64,000 nt of DNA, from positions 1,675,687 through 1,739,686 of the forward strand of contig MU004240.1 in the NCBI GenBank assembly GCA_010405405.1, in the 5' to 3' direction. This DNA comes from Microthyrium microscopicum (lineage: Eukaryota; Ascomycota; Dothideomycetes; Microthyriales; Microthyriaceae). The notes below the pieces were generated by a model, which was not told where the DNA came from, did not search any database, and was given only the letters and a program-made list of their open reading frames with translations. Numbering within the stretch: position 1 is the stretch's first letter; each line of letters starts with the position of its first letter. Below, piece after piece: positions 1 through 12,119 of this stretch. The position numbers were made by a program, and so were the translations under genes.

Positions 1-1183
1 AATCGAAATCGGCGAGAAGGAAGATGGAAGAAACCGGCGCGCACTAATACTTTGACAAAAGGGAATATATCAAAGGGAAAGCTGCTCTCTAGAATAGAAG
101 CTGGCGTGTGGAGTAGGAGGGATGGAACACGAATGGAGCTCCGGTCATGGTTATGTCTTTGTTTTTTTCTTCGATAGAGATTTGCGGGAGCTTTTGTCGC
201 TGTGTTTTCGTGCAAGATCTACTCATTGAGCGGAGTTCAAACATTACTTCTTGAAGATTAGCATGTTGTTTGGATGCTAGCTATAGTTTTATCAGACCAA
301 TCATTCAATTACGATTTGCTCGAAACTCGTGTTCAACGCGGTACTTGAGGATGAATGTGACTTGCTCAATGGCTCGGTGTGTTTGCAAGATCCAATCATT
401 TGAAGCTTCTCAAAACAGCAGTTGGTCCATGTCTTTCATCGCGGCTTCTATATTTTTCGACCATTCAATCATTGGTCTTAAAGAAAAGAGGTAAATCATT
501 CAAACTCCGAATGGCGGAACAGGGTCGGTAACTGTAAGTTAGAAACTTCCTCAAGAGCCAAGTTCCGTCTCGTTCAAATCTACAGGCTCGGACAACTCTG
601 ATTATAATATCTACTTTCAAATACAGCAGATAGTTCCAAGTTCGCCGAACCTGTCCGCAGTCAGGCCAAGTACCTATCCGATTTTGGATGAGTAACACTT
701 GGCAATCGTGTCCAGCATCGCGGCGAAGTCGTGGCGTCAATGACTGCCAGTGCATTACAACAGAACACATCTTCAATTCATAAACAAATTGCTTTCAATC
801 AAGTCCAAGAATAACTCATTCAGCCTACTATGTAAATTTTCAGCTCAAACTATAAAAAGCGGCCTGGATGAACCAAGACGGCCAATTTTGCTAAGCGAGT
901 ACCTGGCGCCCAACACCACATCTCAAGTTCGTATAAAAATCATTGTTCCGGTTGTTGCCTAGATCTCCCTATCTGGACTCGGAACAGAGAATCTCAATCA
1001 TTTCAAGGCTCCAGGAATTATTATATCGATTGAACTTTCGCCTGGTTCTTTATTTCTCTTGTCTCATTAATTGCGGTTTTCTGATTTGCGCTGTTGTGGT
1101 GTGAGACCTAATGTTTATCGCGACTCGTTGACCCCTGATTAGACTTGCAAGCGCCTACCAAACTCAATATCGCAGCAAACGAG
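1..1183. other. Intergenic / 5' flank of ABC transporter gene
   Basis: No open frame with fungal coding character was seen on either strand. The frames present are short, overlap each other on opposite strands and lack motifs. The last 150 bases before 1184 are probably promoter and 5' leader of the ABC transporter gene. Confidence 0.5.
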
Positions 1184-4100
1184 ATGTCTGACGGCTCAAA
1201 TGTGTCACAAGATGTCATAAAAGGCATACAGGAGTCGGATATTTCTATCAAAGCTCAGCATACTGCTCCTGGAGATGTTTTGGTTCCGATCAATGATGCC
1301 AAGGATGAACAGGCTGGCGCGCAGGAGAGGAAGCTTCAACCGGAGCGCGAAGCTACATTCAAGGACTATGTGGTTAGTAGTAATTTCTCCAACCATTTTA
1401 TATGCTGCTAATTGAGGTGGAAATGTAGCGTGTCTTCTCCTACGCTAGAAAATGGGATGCTGTGTTGATGGTTATCGCCGCCGTTGCGGCTATCAGCTCT
1501 GGAGTGGTGAGTTGTTCTCCAACAGTGATAAATAACCTGAAGACTAAGAATATCCTAGACGATGCCTATAATGAACGTCGTGTTTGGTAAACTTGTCAAT
1601 GGCTTTAACAATTACTTCACTCCCGGCGCAGCATCATCCAAAGATGACTTCACTCGCCTTCTCAACAGGCAAGCACTGTACATCTTCATCCTCTTCCTAG
1701 CACGCTTTGCCTTGAACTACATGGCCAAGTTCAGCTTTCGTATCATCGGTATCCGCATGTCAGCTGCCATACGTCTTGACTATCTACGCTGTCTATTCGG
1801 CCAAACCATTCACGTCCTCGACTCCATGCCGTCCGGCGCTGCGGCAGGCGTCATCACGACATCTGCCAATACGCTACAAATCGGCATCTCCGACAAACTC
1901 AGCACGTTCATCGAATACACATCGACCGTGATCTCGGCCACCATCATCGCCTACACGTACTCATGGCGGTTAGCACTGGCTACTAGCAGTCTGTTGCTCT
2001 TCATCTTATTGACAGTGGGCATGTTATTGCCTGCGATCATGAAAGTGCACTCAAAGATGACCGTCGCTGAAGAAAAAGCTTCTTCTGTAGCCAACGAGAC
2101 CTTTGGCAGCATTCGTATGGTCACTGCGTGTGGAGCAGAGGGTCGTGTGTATCAGCGATTTGAAAAGTGGGCAAAAGAAGTTGAGCGCAGAGGAGTGTTT
2201 CTGGCGCCGATGATTGCGTTGCAATTTGGCATCATTTTCTTTGCGCTTTATGCTACGTTCGCGCTGGCATTTTGGTTTGGATCGAAGTTGTTCATTGAAG
2301 GGCATATTGATAACGTTGGGACTATTATCATGTAAGTCTGAGAATCTTGACTAATATGGGTAGTTGCTAATGTCTGACTAGTGTGCTAATGTCCACGTTT
2401 TTGATGGTCATGTCGTTCGAACGCATTGCGAATCCTATGGTTGATATTGCGAAGGCTTCAGTGGCAGCTGGACAATTTTTGGCTGTGATTGATGCGCCGC
2501 GCCCAGCAAACGGCACTCTTCAGAACCCAGATATCACTGCTGCAGACGACATCGTCTTCTCTGACGTTCACTTTGCTTACCCTGGACGACCACATATCAA
2601 GATTCTCGATGGGCTGAATCTACGTGTTGAGACTGGCAAGGTCACTGCGATTGTTGGGCCCTCAGGGTCTGGCAAGAGTACTATCATTGGCCTTATTGAA
2701 AGATGGTATACCTTGCACGATCAACATATCATTGCAAAGACGATCGAAAAGGACAAAATGAAGAAAAAGAAGAAAAAGGCCAAGAAGGGCGAGAAGGATG
2801 AAGATGAAGAGATAAATTTTGAGGAAGATAAAGGGCCAGTGATTGAACTCAAAGGTCAAATCACTACTAACGGCCACTCTCTTGACGAAGTTGATGTGAA
2901 ATGGTGGAGAGCACAAATTGGTCTTGTCCAGCAAGAGCCGTTTTTGTTCAACGATACCATTGAGAATAATGTTCGGTATGGTCTTGTTGGCACAGAGTAC
3001 GAAAAGGCTAGTGATGAGGTACAGCGAGAGCTGGTCATATCTGCTTGTAAAGAGGCGTTTGCGGATGAATTCATTGATCGGCTTCCGGAGGTATGTTTGC
3101 GGATGTCTCCAATCTCCTTCAACAGCTAACCGCTCACAGAAATATGACACCCAAGTGGGAGAAAGCGGTCTAAAACTGTCTGGTGGCCAACGTCAACGCC
3201 TCAGTATCGCCCGAAGCATTGTCAAGAAACCCAAAATCCTCATTCTCGACGAAGCTACAAGCGCAATTGACGTCCGCGGTGAAAGGATCGTTCAAGCAGC
3301 CCTTGATAAGGTTTCCAAGAACCGAACTACCATTACTATAGCTCATCGACTGTCTACCATCATGCGCGCTGACAAGATCGTCGTACTACAAAAAGGTCGC
3401 GTTGTCGAAGAAGGCACACATGAAACTTTGCTAGAGAGAAATGGCGCTTATGCCGGTCTTGTATATGCCCAGCAGCTATCTCTGGGTGATCAGACTGAGC
3501 AAGCAGAGGCGGTAGAAGGCGTCGATACAGTTCTGTCGCGGACAAAGAGCATTTCCAAATCCGATACTGAAGCTACCAAGCACGAGGAGTATCAAAAGAA
3601 GAGTCTGATTCATAGCTTCGGCTTACTGCTGTTCGAGCTCAAAGCTAAATGGCCTTCTTTCTTCGCTATGATTCTCATCTCTATGTGTGTCGCTGGTAAG
3701 TTTTCACGTCCCGTCTGGCTGAGATACTTTCTGACTGGTTCACAGTGTCGCTGCCGTTGCAAGCATGGCTCTTTGCGAAGGTTATCACCATCTTCCAAGA
3801 TCCGTTCAATCTTGGTCACAATAGTCGCTTCTGGTCTCTCATGTGGACAGTGCTGGCTATCGGCACTGGAATTTCATACTTTTCACTTGGGTTTGTCGCA
3901 ATGCGCACATCTGTGGTAAGTCTTAGCCTTGATATCCATGTTCACCCACTGATATTGCATATGTAGTATGTGACTGCCGTCTATCAGAAGCAGTATTTCA
4001 GCACGATGCTCCACCAAAAGATAGCCTTCTTTGACGATGATGAGAATTCTACCGGCTCTCTTACCGCTCGCCTAGCCAGTGATGTCAAACAACTCGAGGA

Positions 4101-5757
4101 ATTGATGGGCATGAATGCGGGCATGGTACTAGTTTCGTAAGCTGATCTGTTTCCTAGAATAACACCGCGCATCTAACCTTCTACAGTCTATTCACCGTCA
4201 TTGGCGGACTGGCCATCGCCTACTCCTTCGGCTGGAAACTCGCCCTAGTAGCAACTTGTGTAACGCTACCTATCGGTCTCGGCGCTGGCTACTTTCGCAT
4301 CAAGTACGAAATTGAGTTCGATGAGATGAACGCAGCTGTCTTCTCGGAAAGCTCAAAGTTTGCGGCTGAATCTATTGGAGCCTTCCGAACTGTTTGCTCG
4401 TTTTCTCTGGAAGATAAGATTTGTGATCGATACAACAATCTATTACGGAATCATGTCCTGCAGGCATTCAAGAAGGCTAGGTTTTCGACGCTCATCTTTG
4501 CGCTGGCGGATAGTCTGAGCTTAGCTTGTCAAGCCTTGATATTCTGGTACGGAGGCCAATTATTAGCGTCGCGCGAATATAATGCCATGCAGTTCTTCGT
4601 GTGCTTTATGGCAGTTATCTTTGTAAGTTGTCATGCCCATTGGTAACGCATATCCTAACTTTACGTTAGGGTGCCGAATCTGCCGGTCAAGGATTGAGCT
4701 TTGGTCCCAGTAAGTCAAAGGGTATAGAAAGTTATCGGGCAGCCAGCTAATGATATTAGATGCGGCACAAGTAACAGGAGCTTCGAATCGTATCCTAAAA
4801 GCTCGCGAGAGCCAGATTCATGACACCATATCAAATTCGGAAGTCATTCCAGACACTGAAGGCGGAATCGCTCTTGAGCTGAGGGACGTTCACTTCAAGT
4901 ATCCCACTCGGGACATATCCATTTTCAAGGGGCTTAATCTTCAGGTCATAATGTCAATCTCGCCATGTGTACTGCGCGTACTGACACTTAATAGATCGAA
5001 AAGGGGCAATTCGCAGCTCTTGTCGGCGCCTCGGGTTGTGGCAAAACAAGCATAATTTCTATGCTGGAAAGGTACTGTACCAATTCTCTTACTCCACCAG
5101 ACAATTTTGACAATTCTCTAGATTCTATGATCCCCAGAGCGGTACAATCCTCGCCAACGGCAAAGACATCACCGACATCAACGTCTACGAATACCGCAAA
5201 TACCTCTCCCTGGTAGCCCAAGAAGCCATGCTCTTTCAAGGCACCATCCGCGAAAACGTTCTCCTCGGCGTCGACCCAGAAGGCATTACGGACGACCAAT
5301 TGCATCAAGCATGCCGCGACGCGTACCTCCATGATTTCATCACCAGCTTGTCTCACGGATACGAGACGCCAGTTGGCAACAAAGGAGTTTCGCTGTCTGG
5401 TGGCCAGAAGCAGAGGTTGTCCATCGCGAGAGCGCTGATACGCAACCCGAAAGTCTTGCTGCTGGACGAGGCGACGAGCTCGCTGGATAGTGAAAGTGAG
5501 AAACAGGTTCAAGCGGCGTTTGAGAGGGCTGGAAAGGGGAGAACGATGGTGGTTGTTGCGCATCGACTAGCGACTGTTCAGAACGCTGATGTGATCTTTG
5601 TGCTGGGGGAGGGCAAGTTACTTGAGAAGGGGAATCATGCGGAATTGCTCAAGAAAAAGGGTGTGTATTGGCATATGGTAAGTCATACAATCCGAATTTC
5701 CGGGACAAGATGGCTAAGATGGTTCTTCAGTGTGTTAATCAAGCTTTGGATCGATGA
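1184..5757 (+). CDS. Full-length ABC-B (MDR/Pmd1-type) multidrug transporter, 13 exons
   Basis: ATP-driven efflux pump of the ABC-B class with TMD1-NBD1-TMD2-NBD2 order, expected in the plasma membrane. Exons: 1184-1372, 1429-1506, 1559-2331, 2382-3090, 3140-3695, 3746-3915, 3967-4136, 4187-4622, 4670-4709, 4760-4944, 4995-5071, 5122-5677, 5731-5757. They sum to 3966 nt (1321 aa), and every junction is GT-AG and in phase. NBD1 has Walker A GPSGSGKS (about 439-446), signature LSGGQ (596-600), Walker [13 protein letters not shown] (catalytic E about 621) and H-loop AHRLST. NBD2 has Walker A GASGCGKT (1113-1120), LSGGQ (1219-1223), Walker [12 protein letters not shown] and AHRLAT. All catalytic residues are present. 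A Lys/Glu-rich insert lies at about residues 465-497 between Walker A and the Q-loop of NBD1. The ATG at 1184 is chosen because the frame upstream has only a TTG. The last exon codes for only eight residues plus the stop. The family includes fungal Pmd1-like drug pumps; the substrate cannot be deduced. Confidence 0.93.
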
Positions 5758-6383
5758 AGCGATCAGGGGAGAGAGCTATGTTTTCTTTATTAAATTCTTT
5801 TTGTTTATAAAAATTCTACTCAGGTAGGATTAGGATTGCCATATGGTATATTATATCATGTACATTAGCTAGTTTGATACCCCTCTCTCATATATGAATT
5901 GTAATGATAGTGTCTGGGACAAGGCAGGATTTGGTCTGCTTGGTGTCCAAAGTCAACTCCGATGTTTTCCTGAGCCATTGCAGATCGTGAGAACCCTTGG
6001 AGATTTTGTGGGTTATTCTAGACAATGGATCGTAAGAACACATCTTTGGCATCGAAGCTTTTGGTCGAATAATAATGACTGCTTACCCAGCTCAGAGCCG
6101 TTACTCCATCAACTCCATCGACTCCATCCTGAACATCCTTGACGAGGAATTCTAGAGTAACAAGCTGAAATGGGCTTCAAAACTGACGATTCGGCTCTTT
6201 TAACCTTCTCATATGAGATCTCACACGCGCTCAACATTCTGATGCACATGCTCTTAATATTCAGAGAGCTCAGTGGAAGTAAATAAACATGGCGATGCTC
6301 TCTGCAGAAGAGGTCCAAGCTTCTTTGGTGTTTTCATTCGACGTCACTATCCTCCACGTCTTGACTCTTCCAACACATCGCCA
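5758..6383. other. Intergenic region between ABC transporter and Etr1 genes
   Basis: AT-rich 3' flank of the transporter followed by the 5' flank of the reductase. No supported gene. The frame extending upstream of 6384 begins only with a GTG at 6273. Confidence 0.5.
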
Positions 6384-7565
6384 ATGGCTTCCAGAATACC
6401 AATACTGCCTTGCCGAACCTTACGGCGGCATCTTAGGTTGCCAATCACTCTACCAGCTCTCACACAAACCCGTCCTATCTCAGCCTTTGGCTATGAGCAA
6501 GCCAAAGCACTCGTCTTCTCGAAACATGGCGATCCTCCCAATGAAGTCCTCAAACTACACACCCATTCCATTTCTCCTGCTCACTCGAATCTCCTGACGA
6601 TCCGCTTCCTCGCTGCGCCTATAAATCCTGCCGATATCAACCAAATCCAAGGCGTATACCCCTCCAAACCTGTCTTCACAACCGGTCTAGGCACCGCAGA
6701 GCCGGTAGCTGTCGGCGGAAATGAGGGTGTCGCTGAGGTTATATCAGTAGGCGACAAGGTCAGCAGTCTCAAGCGTGGAGATTGGGTGATCATGCGCAGT
6801 CCAAGTTTTGGGACCTGGCGGACACATGCGCAGACAAGCGAGGACCAGCTACTCAAGATTGACAAGACGGGCATCACACCGGTGCAGGCGGGCACAGTGT
6901 CTGTGAATCCTATAACAGCATGGCGTATGCTGAAAGATTTTGTGTCACTACAAGAAGGCGACTGGTTCATACAGAATGGTGCAAACTCAGCAGTGGGTAT
7001 GGCAGCAATTCAGCTGGCCAAAACATGGGGCTACAAGAGCATCAATGTGGTTCGAGATCGTACACATGGCTTGGACGAGCTCAAACAGAAGCTTAAAGAT
7101 CTGGGTGCTACAGAAGTCATCACAGACACTGAGCTCAAGGACGTTGACTTTAAGTCGCGGGTCAAAAAGTGGACGCAAGGAAACCCCATCAAATTAGGAC
7201 TGAACTGCGTAGGCGGAAACCAAGCGTTTACAATGGCCAAGTCCTTGGGAGACGATGCGCATTTCGTGACATATGGAGCGATGAGCAAAAAGCCATTCTC
7301 GCTACCAGCCGGTCTACTAATATTCAAAAACATACGTTTTGATGGCTTTTGGGTCAGCAGATGGGGAGCGCAGAATCCAGAGGAAAAAGCACAAACCGTT
7401 CAAAATGTCTTGGAACTATATAAACAAGGCAAATTTGAACTTGGTCCTCTCAATGAGATTCCATGGGATTGGGAGACGAAGGAGAAGGATCTTGTTGATG
7501 CCGTTAGCGGGACATTCCAGGATTATAGACCTGGAAAGGGTATATTTGTTTTTGGTAAGACATAG
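6384..7565 (+). CDS. etr1: Mitochondrial trans-2-enoyl thioester reductase (Etr1/MECR-type)
   Basis: NADPH-dependent enoyl thioester reductase of the medium-chain dehydrogenase/reductase superfamily; in this family it performs the last step of mitochondrial type II fatty acid synthesis. Intronless, 393 aa. The ATG at 6384 gives an N-terminus rich in Arg, Leu and Pro with no acidic residues in the first 30 positions, as expected for a mitochondrial transit peptide. The catalytic-domain block NPADINQIQGVYPSKP carries the Tyr (about residue 92) that corresponds to the catalytic Tyr of Candida Etr1p. The nucleotide-binding block is ANSAVGMAAIQLAK, followed by a basic patch that would contact NADP. 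A zinc site is absent, as usual for this family. The C-terminal FDGFWVSRW region is also typical. Same strand as the ABC gene but separated by more than 600 bp, so independently transcribed. Confidence 0.93.
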   Translation: MASRIPILPCRTLRRHLRLPITLPALTQTRPISAFGYEQAKALVFSKHGDPPNEVLKLHTHSISPAHSNLLTIRFLAAPINPADINQIQGVYPSKPVFTTGLGTAEPVAVGGNEGVAEVISVGDKVSSLKRGDWVIMRSPSFGTWRTHAQTSEDQLLKIDKTGITPVQAGTVSVNPITAWRMLKDFVSLQEGDWFIQNGANSAVGMAAIQLAKTWGYKSINVVRDRTHGLDELKQKLKDLGATEVITDTELKDVDFKSRVKKWTQGNPIKLGLNCVGGNQAFTMAKSLGDDAHFVTYGAMSKKPFSLPAGLLIFKNIRFDGFWVSRWGAQNPEEKAQTVQNVLELYKQGKFELGPLNEIPWDWETKEKDLVDAVSGTFQDYRPGKGIFVFGKT

Positions 7566-8363
7566 GGGTCCACGTATTATTATTAGGAATCTTGAATCCA
7601 GTTGTACAGTACACATGGAAGGGATAAGCTTTTTTTTGGTCTACATTAGTTTCAATCTTTCCGGGGAACTCAAGGTACCGGTATCTGCATGTCGAGAGGT
7701 TGATCCACACTTGGGTAGAAACTCTGTCTTGGTACACTACAGTATCACGTATCCTCTTAAACGTTACTTCATCTCCTTCTTGTTGAGTAATGATGACGCC
7801 TGCAGAACTGGTATTTGTAGCATACTTCAAGGCTAGCAGGTATTTTACTTCAACACCAGTATACAGTATACTCAGATCGAGGGTTTCAACTTTCAACCCC
7901 ACAAGATAGAAGAATGGGTACGTACCCGGTCATGCGGAATATTTTCCATGCAGGTGGCACCAAAATCTTTTACAGGAAGTACATGCAAGCCAACTTGAAA
8001 GCTGATTAGCACCAAAGCATTTAGCCAACCACATCTCTTTATCCTCCAAAGCGTCACGATATCCACATATCGGATCGACATCATGCTTTCTCTTTTCTGT
8101 CTTCCCGGAATAAGAACCGATGCACTGGTGAGTAGAGGCTTTAAGCTAACTACTCCCCATGCCCGAGTACATTTGCCCATGTCGCTGGAAACAAAGAGAA
8201 CAGCAGCTCCACTCTTAAAATAGTCTATATATGTAAAGCCAAGCATTGCCGAGGACAATTTCAATCAATTGGAGAAGTCTAAATCTGAGCACACTGTAAA
8301 AGACGCCTCAAGGAAGTACGAAAACACCTACTTCAAACCTCATGATAGCGATATACAACTCCC
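7566..8363. other. Intergenic region
   Basis: No supported gene. Frames seen here on the minus strand (7504-7902, 7893-8264) have no recognisable motif and the first overlaps the end of the reductase. The 5' flank of the transporter at 8364 is A/C-rich. Confidence 0.45.
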
Positions 8364-10130
8364 ATGGCCCCCAGCATGATAGGCCTCTTCTCCATGCCCC
8401 CCAGCGCTGCTGGCTCAACCACCAATCTACCAAGCAACACACAACATAGCATCAACCTAACAGAAACACTCTCCTCCACCACCACCACACCATCCCGCCC
8501 AACAGCCCAGCACAAACGACAAGCCTCCTTCATCCACACAATCAATGACTTCCTCACCCAAGCCCAAGACGATGACACCCCCCACAGTCCAAAAGAACCA
8601 CCCAACCCAATCTCCCGTAATCCCGCCAAACTCCCCACACGCCATCGCGTTCGCCATTTCACATGGAGTTTCTTCACCATGACCATGGCGACGGGCGGCA
8701 TCGCCAACGTCATCTACGCCGTACCCACCGCCATGCGTTTCCAGCACCTTGATGCGTTGGGACTGACATACTATCTTCTCAACATCGTGTTATTCATTAC
8801 CGCGATAACTCTGATTAGTATGCGTTTCTGGATGTTTCCACATACGTTCCGCGCCTCCTTCCTACATCCAACGGAAAGTCTATTCGTGCCTGCTGCGACG
8901 ATATCCCTGGGCACGATCCTGATCAATACGACGCAATATGGAGTTGGGCGCACGGGGGATTGGCTGACGCAGACAATGGTGGTGCTATACTGGTTCTATG
9001 CGGCTCTAGCGTTGACGCTGAGTAGTAGTATCTATCTGATTCTGTGGAGTACGCAGACGTTTACGATTTCTCAGATGACGCCGGTGTGGATTTTCCCTGC
9101 GTATCCATTGCTCATCGTTGGACCGTTTGCTGGGCAGTTGGCGGCCAAGGTAGGCGGGAAGCAGGCACTGGAGATTATTATAGGTGGTTTTGTGTTGCAG
9201 GGCATTGGCTTTATGGTCAGCTTGATGATATACAGCGCTTTTTTATATCGGCTGATGACGCATAAATTGCCGAGGGAGAATGTTAGGCCGGGCATGTTTG
9301 TCAGTGTTGGACCCAGTGGGTTTACGATTGCGGGAATTGTGACAATGGGGCAGAGATTACCGGCAGTGGTGTCGAGTGATTTTATGATCAAGGGAGAGGG
9401 GGCGTTGGTTGCGAAGATCAGTTTGGTAGCGGCGAACTGGGCGGGCCTGTGGTTATGGGGGTATGTATGCTGTGGTGGTCCAAGGGATGACTTTGCTAAT
9501 GGTGGTATCAGGCTCGCTTTCTGGTTTTTTATCGTTTCCGTGGGATCGCACGTGTCGTCAGCGTACAAGGGACGTATTCATTTTGCAATGACGTGGTATA
9601 GTTTCGTCTTTCCAAATACGGCGTTGACCACGGCGACTTTTGCGATTGATCGGGCGTTGGATGGTAACCGTGCCATTCAGATCCTCGGATGTACGTTGGC
9701 AATGGGTGTCGTACTGACGTGGTTTTTCGTTACTGCTATGATGATTCGAGCTATCATCCTACGTCAGATTCTGTGGCCACAAAAGGGTGAAGATCGTAAT
9801 GAAGGTGGTTGGGTCGAGGGAGACGAACGTATGAGGAGCGTGGATCGCGAACGGGAATTCAGATTGAGACGAGCAACCTTGATGCAGCGTAGGATGAATG
9901 GACAAGCAAAACTCTCGCAGACAGGAATCGAGCCCGATACAATCCCAGAAGAGCCAAAACCTGAGCGTAAGAAGAGAGGGAGTAGAAATCAAGGCGGAAG
10001 GGAAGATGATGAGGAGAAAGTGCTCGAGTTCGACAGGGCGGACTTTGCGATTAAAGAAGCTCGAAGAGAGAGCGGCTTTGGCCCGATGCGCGGCAGAAGA
10101 GGCAGAAGTGCTACAGACAACGTTGTGTAA
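8364..10130 (+). CDS. Mae1/TehA/SLAC1-family C4-dicarboxylate (malic acid) transporter
   Basis: Integral plasma-membrane permease of the voltage-dependent anion channel/TehA-Mae1 superfamily, likely moving malate or related anions. Two exons, 8364-9460 and 9512-10130 (1716 nt, 571 aa). The 51-nt intron (GTATGT...GCTAAT...CAG) has a length divisible by three, so the unspliced frame stays open. Splicing gives the expected family sequence LWLWGLAFWFF instead of a hydrophilic insert. About ten hydrophobic segments run from residue 95 to about 440, starting with the conserved FTWSFFTMTMATGG motif, and include the VGPSGFT loop. The N-terminal 90 residues are Ser/Thr/Pro-rich and cytosolic. The C-terminal 120 residues are strongly charged. 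Mae1 proteins are usually near 400-440 aa, so both tails are long. The stop lies 88 bp from the end of the convergent Ssf1 gene. Sulfite exporters (Ssu1) belong to the same superfamily and are the main alternative. Confidence 0.88.
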   Translation: MAPSMIGLFSMPPSAAGSTTNLPSNTQHSINLTETLSSTTTTPSRPTAQHKRQASFIHTINDFLTQAQDDDTPHSPKEPPNPISRNPAKLPTRHRVRHFTWSFFTMTMATGGIANVIYAVPTAMRFQHLDALGLTYYLLNIVLFITAITLISMRFWMFPHTFRASFLHPTESLFVPAATISLGTILINTTQYGVGRTGDWLTQTMVVLYWFYAALALTLSSSIYLILWSTQTFTISQMTPVWIFPAYPLLIVGPFAGQLAAKVGGKQALEIIIGGFVLQGIGFMVSLMIYSAFLYRLMTHKLPRENVRPGMFVSVGPSGFTIAGIVTMGQRLPAVVSSDFMIKGEGALVAKISLVAANWAGLWLWGYVCCGGPRDDFANGGIRLAFWFFIVSVGSHVSSAYKGRIHFAMTWYSFVFPNTALTTATFAIDRALDGNRAIQILGCTLAMGVVLTWFFVTAMMIRAIILRQILWPQKGEDRNEGGWVEGDERMRSVDREREFRLRRATLMQRRMNGQAKLSQTGIEPDTIPEEPKPERKKRGSRNQGGREDDEEKVLEFDRADFAIKEARRESGFGPMRGRRGRSATDNVV

Positions 10131-10218
10131 ATGCAAGGCGCTGGAAGAGAATTCGGCATTAATCGTTCTGCATATTATATCATATGAACATACTGCTTGT
10201 TGTTCAAATACATACCTT

Positions 10219-11615
10219 TCAAACTTCTTCTGGCTCATTCTCGTCCTCATCCATGGCATCGACGCCTTTCGCGCGCGCATTCTCCCATTGGTCCAAGTCA
10301 GATAGCATATCTTCATCAAAGTTGTCGAGATCGTCCTCATCGTCATCTTCCTCGCCCTTGGTTGACTTCTTCTCCTTTCTCTTCTTCTCAATATTTTCTC
10401 GCTGCTGCTTCTTCCGTGACTCCTTCTGTTTCTTTCGATTGCTCCATATCTCGTCAAGCTCCATTTGCTCCTCCTCACTCTTTTCAATCCACTCATGCCA
10501 CATGACTTTGCCGTCACATAGTCCATCTTGGATCTTGACAAGTCGTAACCTTAGTCGGGGTCCAATCTCCTTCAACTTGACAGCTCGCTTTTCGACATCA
10601 GGTCCTGTCGATGCTCCAGCGGCTTCAGCTGCTCTTCTCTTCTTTTCGAGCTTATCTCTGTAATGTAGCTTTCGCGTCTGGGCGGCCAGCACTTCCACTT
10701 CGGCGTCGGTATCTGCCTCGCTATCACTAGCGCTAGTGTAATTGCCTGCTTCAGCATCGAGGATATAGTCGGCCACATCCTCTAGTTGACCGAGATTCGG
10801 TATGCCTTTGCCCTTTCGATGACTCTTGTGGACCTTTTCAGCAGCGTTTAGTCGTTTGATGGGCTTGGGAACGCCAGTTGATTTGGTGGTGATTGCGTAG
10901 TGTCGTAGGGTGATTGTATAGGCGCCATTGGCTTCATCGGTAGGAGGTTCGCGGTTAAGGAGGAGCACACGCTTTACGGAGGAGAGCGGCATGGTTTGTG
11001 GAGAAACTGGTGGAAAGAGGGATTGGAAGATGGTAGTCACCAGAGACTCTAGATGCTTAGGTACGGCGGGAGTTTTCGATTCGGTAGTGTCGGTATCTTT
11101 GGCTGCGGCGGTCATGAAATTGTTCATTATGAGCTAATGAAATTAGTATGATCGTCTGGAACATGATAACAGGCGCATACCAATGGAGGAGTCTGATGTA
11201 GCTCGCTTGAGCTTTGTGGATGTCTTTGACTCTTCAATATGTCCTTGGCCAACGAATAATTGTCGACTTTGAAGCAAAGTGTCGGACCTCTCGGCGTAAT
11301 AGCAAGTCGCATATTTGTGTTGCCCCTGTCTGATCTCGAGAATAGAAGGAAATGCGTCACTCCCAAAGGGCCAGCCATGGTAGTAAAGTCCCGTAATCGA
11401 TTCTTCTTGCGCTCTTTCAGCCGGGCGGCTGTATCTGGCTGCATGACCTGGCGCATGTCTGCTACCAGCTGTCGTACCGAACGTCCTACGTCTTCGTTGC
11501 CCACTCGAATAACCATGGACTTTGGCGCACGATCCATGGCCCGCCCAGTAGGGACTGGTCCCTGCTTGGGTTTGGCGCGAGGCACGGTGTGTTTCTTTGT
11601 GCGATGTCGAGCCAT
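10219..11615 (-). CDS. ssf1: Ribosome biogenesis protein Ssf1/Ssf2 (Brix domain, Peter Pan family)
   Basis: Nucleolar 60S pre-ribosome assembly factor of the Brix family. Two exons on the minus strand, 11615-11181 and 11133-10219; the 47-nt intron (GTATGC...ACTAAT...TAG) lies inside the Brix domain. Total 1350 nt, 449 aa. The N-terminus is basic (MARHRTKKHT), followed by the Brix core with SLVIRVG-like (SMVIRVGNEDVGRSVRQLVADMR) and DFTTMAGPLGVTHFLLFSR blocks in exon 1, then PPLLIMNNF across the junction and NGAYTITLRHYAI in exon 2. The C-terminal third is highly charged, with a KEIGPRLRLRLVKIQDGL box typical of Ssf1 and acidic tracts. Convergent with the Mae1-like gene. Long same-region frames on the plus strand are shadows of this gene. 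Confidence 0.93.
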
Positions 11616-12119
11616 TTTGGGTGGTGTTTGAAGATCCGACTATTGGTGCTGTTGAAAATAATTCCTTGGAGTATTTTTTTGCTGAGACAAGATTTGGGGT
11701 AGTTGAAGATTAGATTAGATGATTCTGCATTCATCTAGCTCCTCTGGCCAATCAGATCGCGCTCAAGCTGGTGGCGGGGAACAATAAGGCTGGCACCAGC
11801 AATTGCCCAGATCACAATTTTTACAAAGTCAATATTTGTGTTTGAAATCTTGAATTATTAAATTCGGTCATTCGAGTTTATGCAATGTCTATCTAATGAT
11901 TCCCTGGGCGATCTTCGTCCAGCACCCTTATTATGCTAATCTACACGCTCAAAGTCGTTTCCCATGCTTTCATGATGTACAGTTGGTTCATAATAGCCTC
12001 CCAATGCTCCGTGCTGCAGTGCTGAATCCTAAGCAGGTAATAATCTTATTCAAAAAACATTTGTAGAATGCCATCAAAACGATGTCTTCCGTACCAAAAT
12101 ACGTATATGAAGTTGTACT
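11616..12119. other. Intergenic region
   Basis: Promoter side of the Ssf1 gene followed by the 3' flank of the secreted protein gene. No supported gene. Confidence 0.45.

Noticed and set aside
4988-5563. Minus-strand frame of 191 codons within the ABC transporter
   Set aside because: Antisense to NBD2; the plus-strand exons carry all the conserved ABC motifs.
9759-10541. Long minus-strand frame across the end of the Mae1-like gene and Ssf1
   Set aside because: It is antisense to the charged tail of the Mae1-like protein and out of frame with Ssf1. Low-complexity composition explains its openness.
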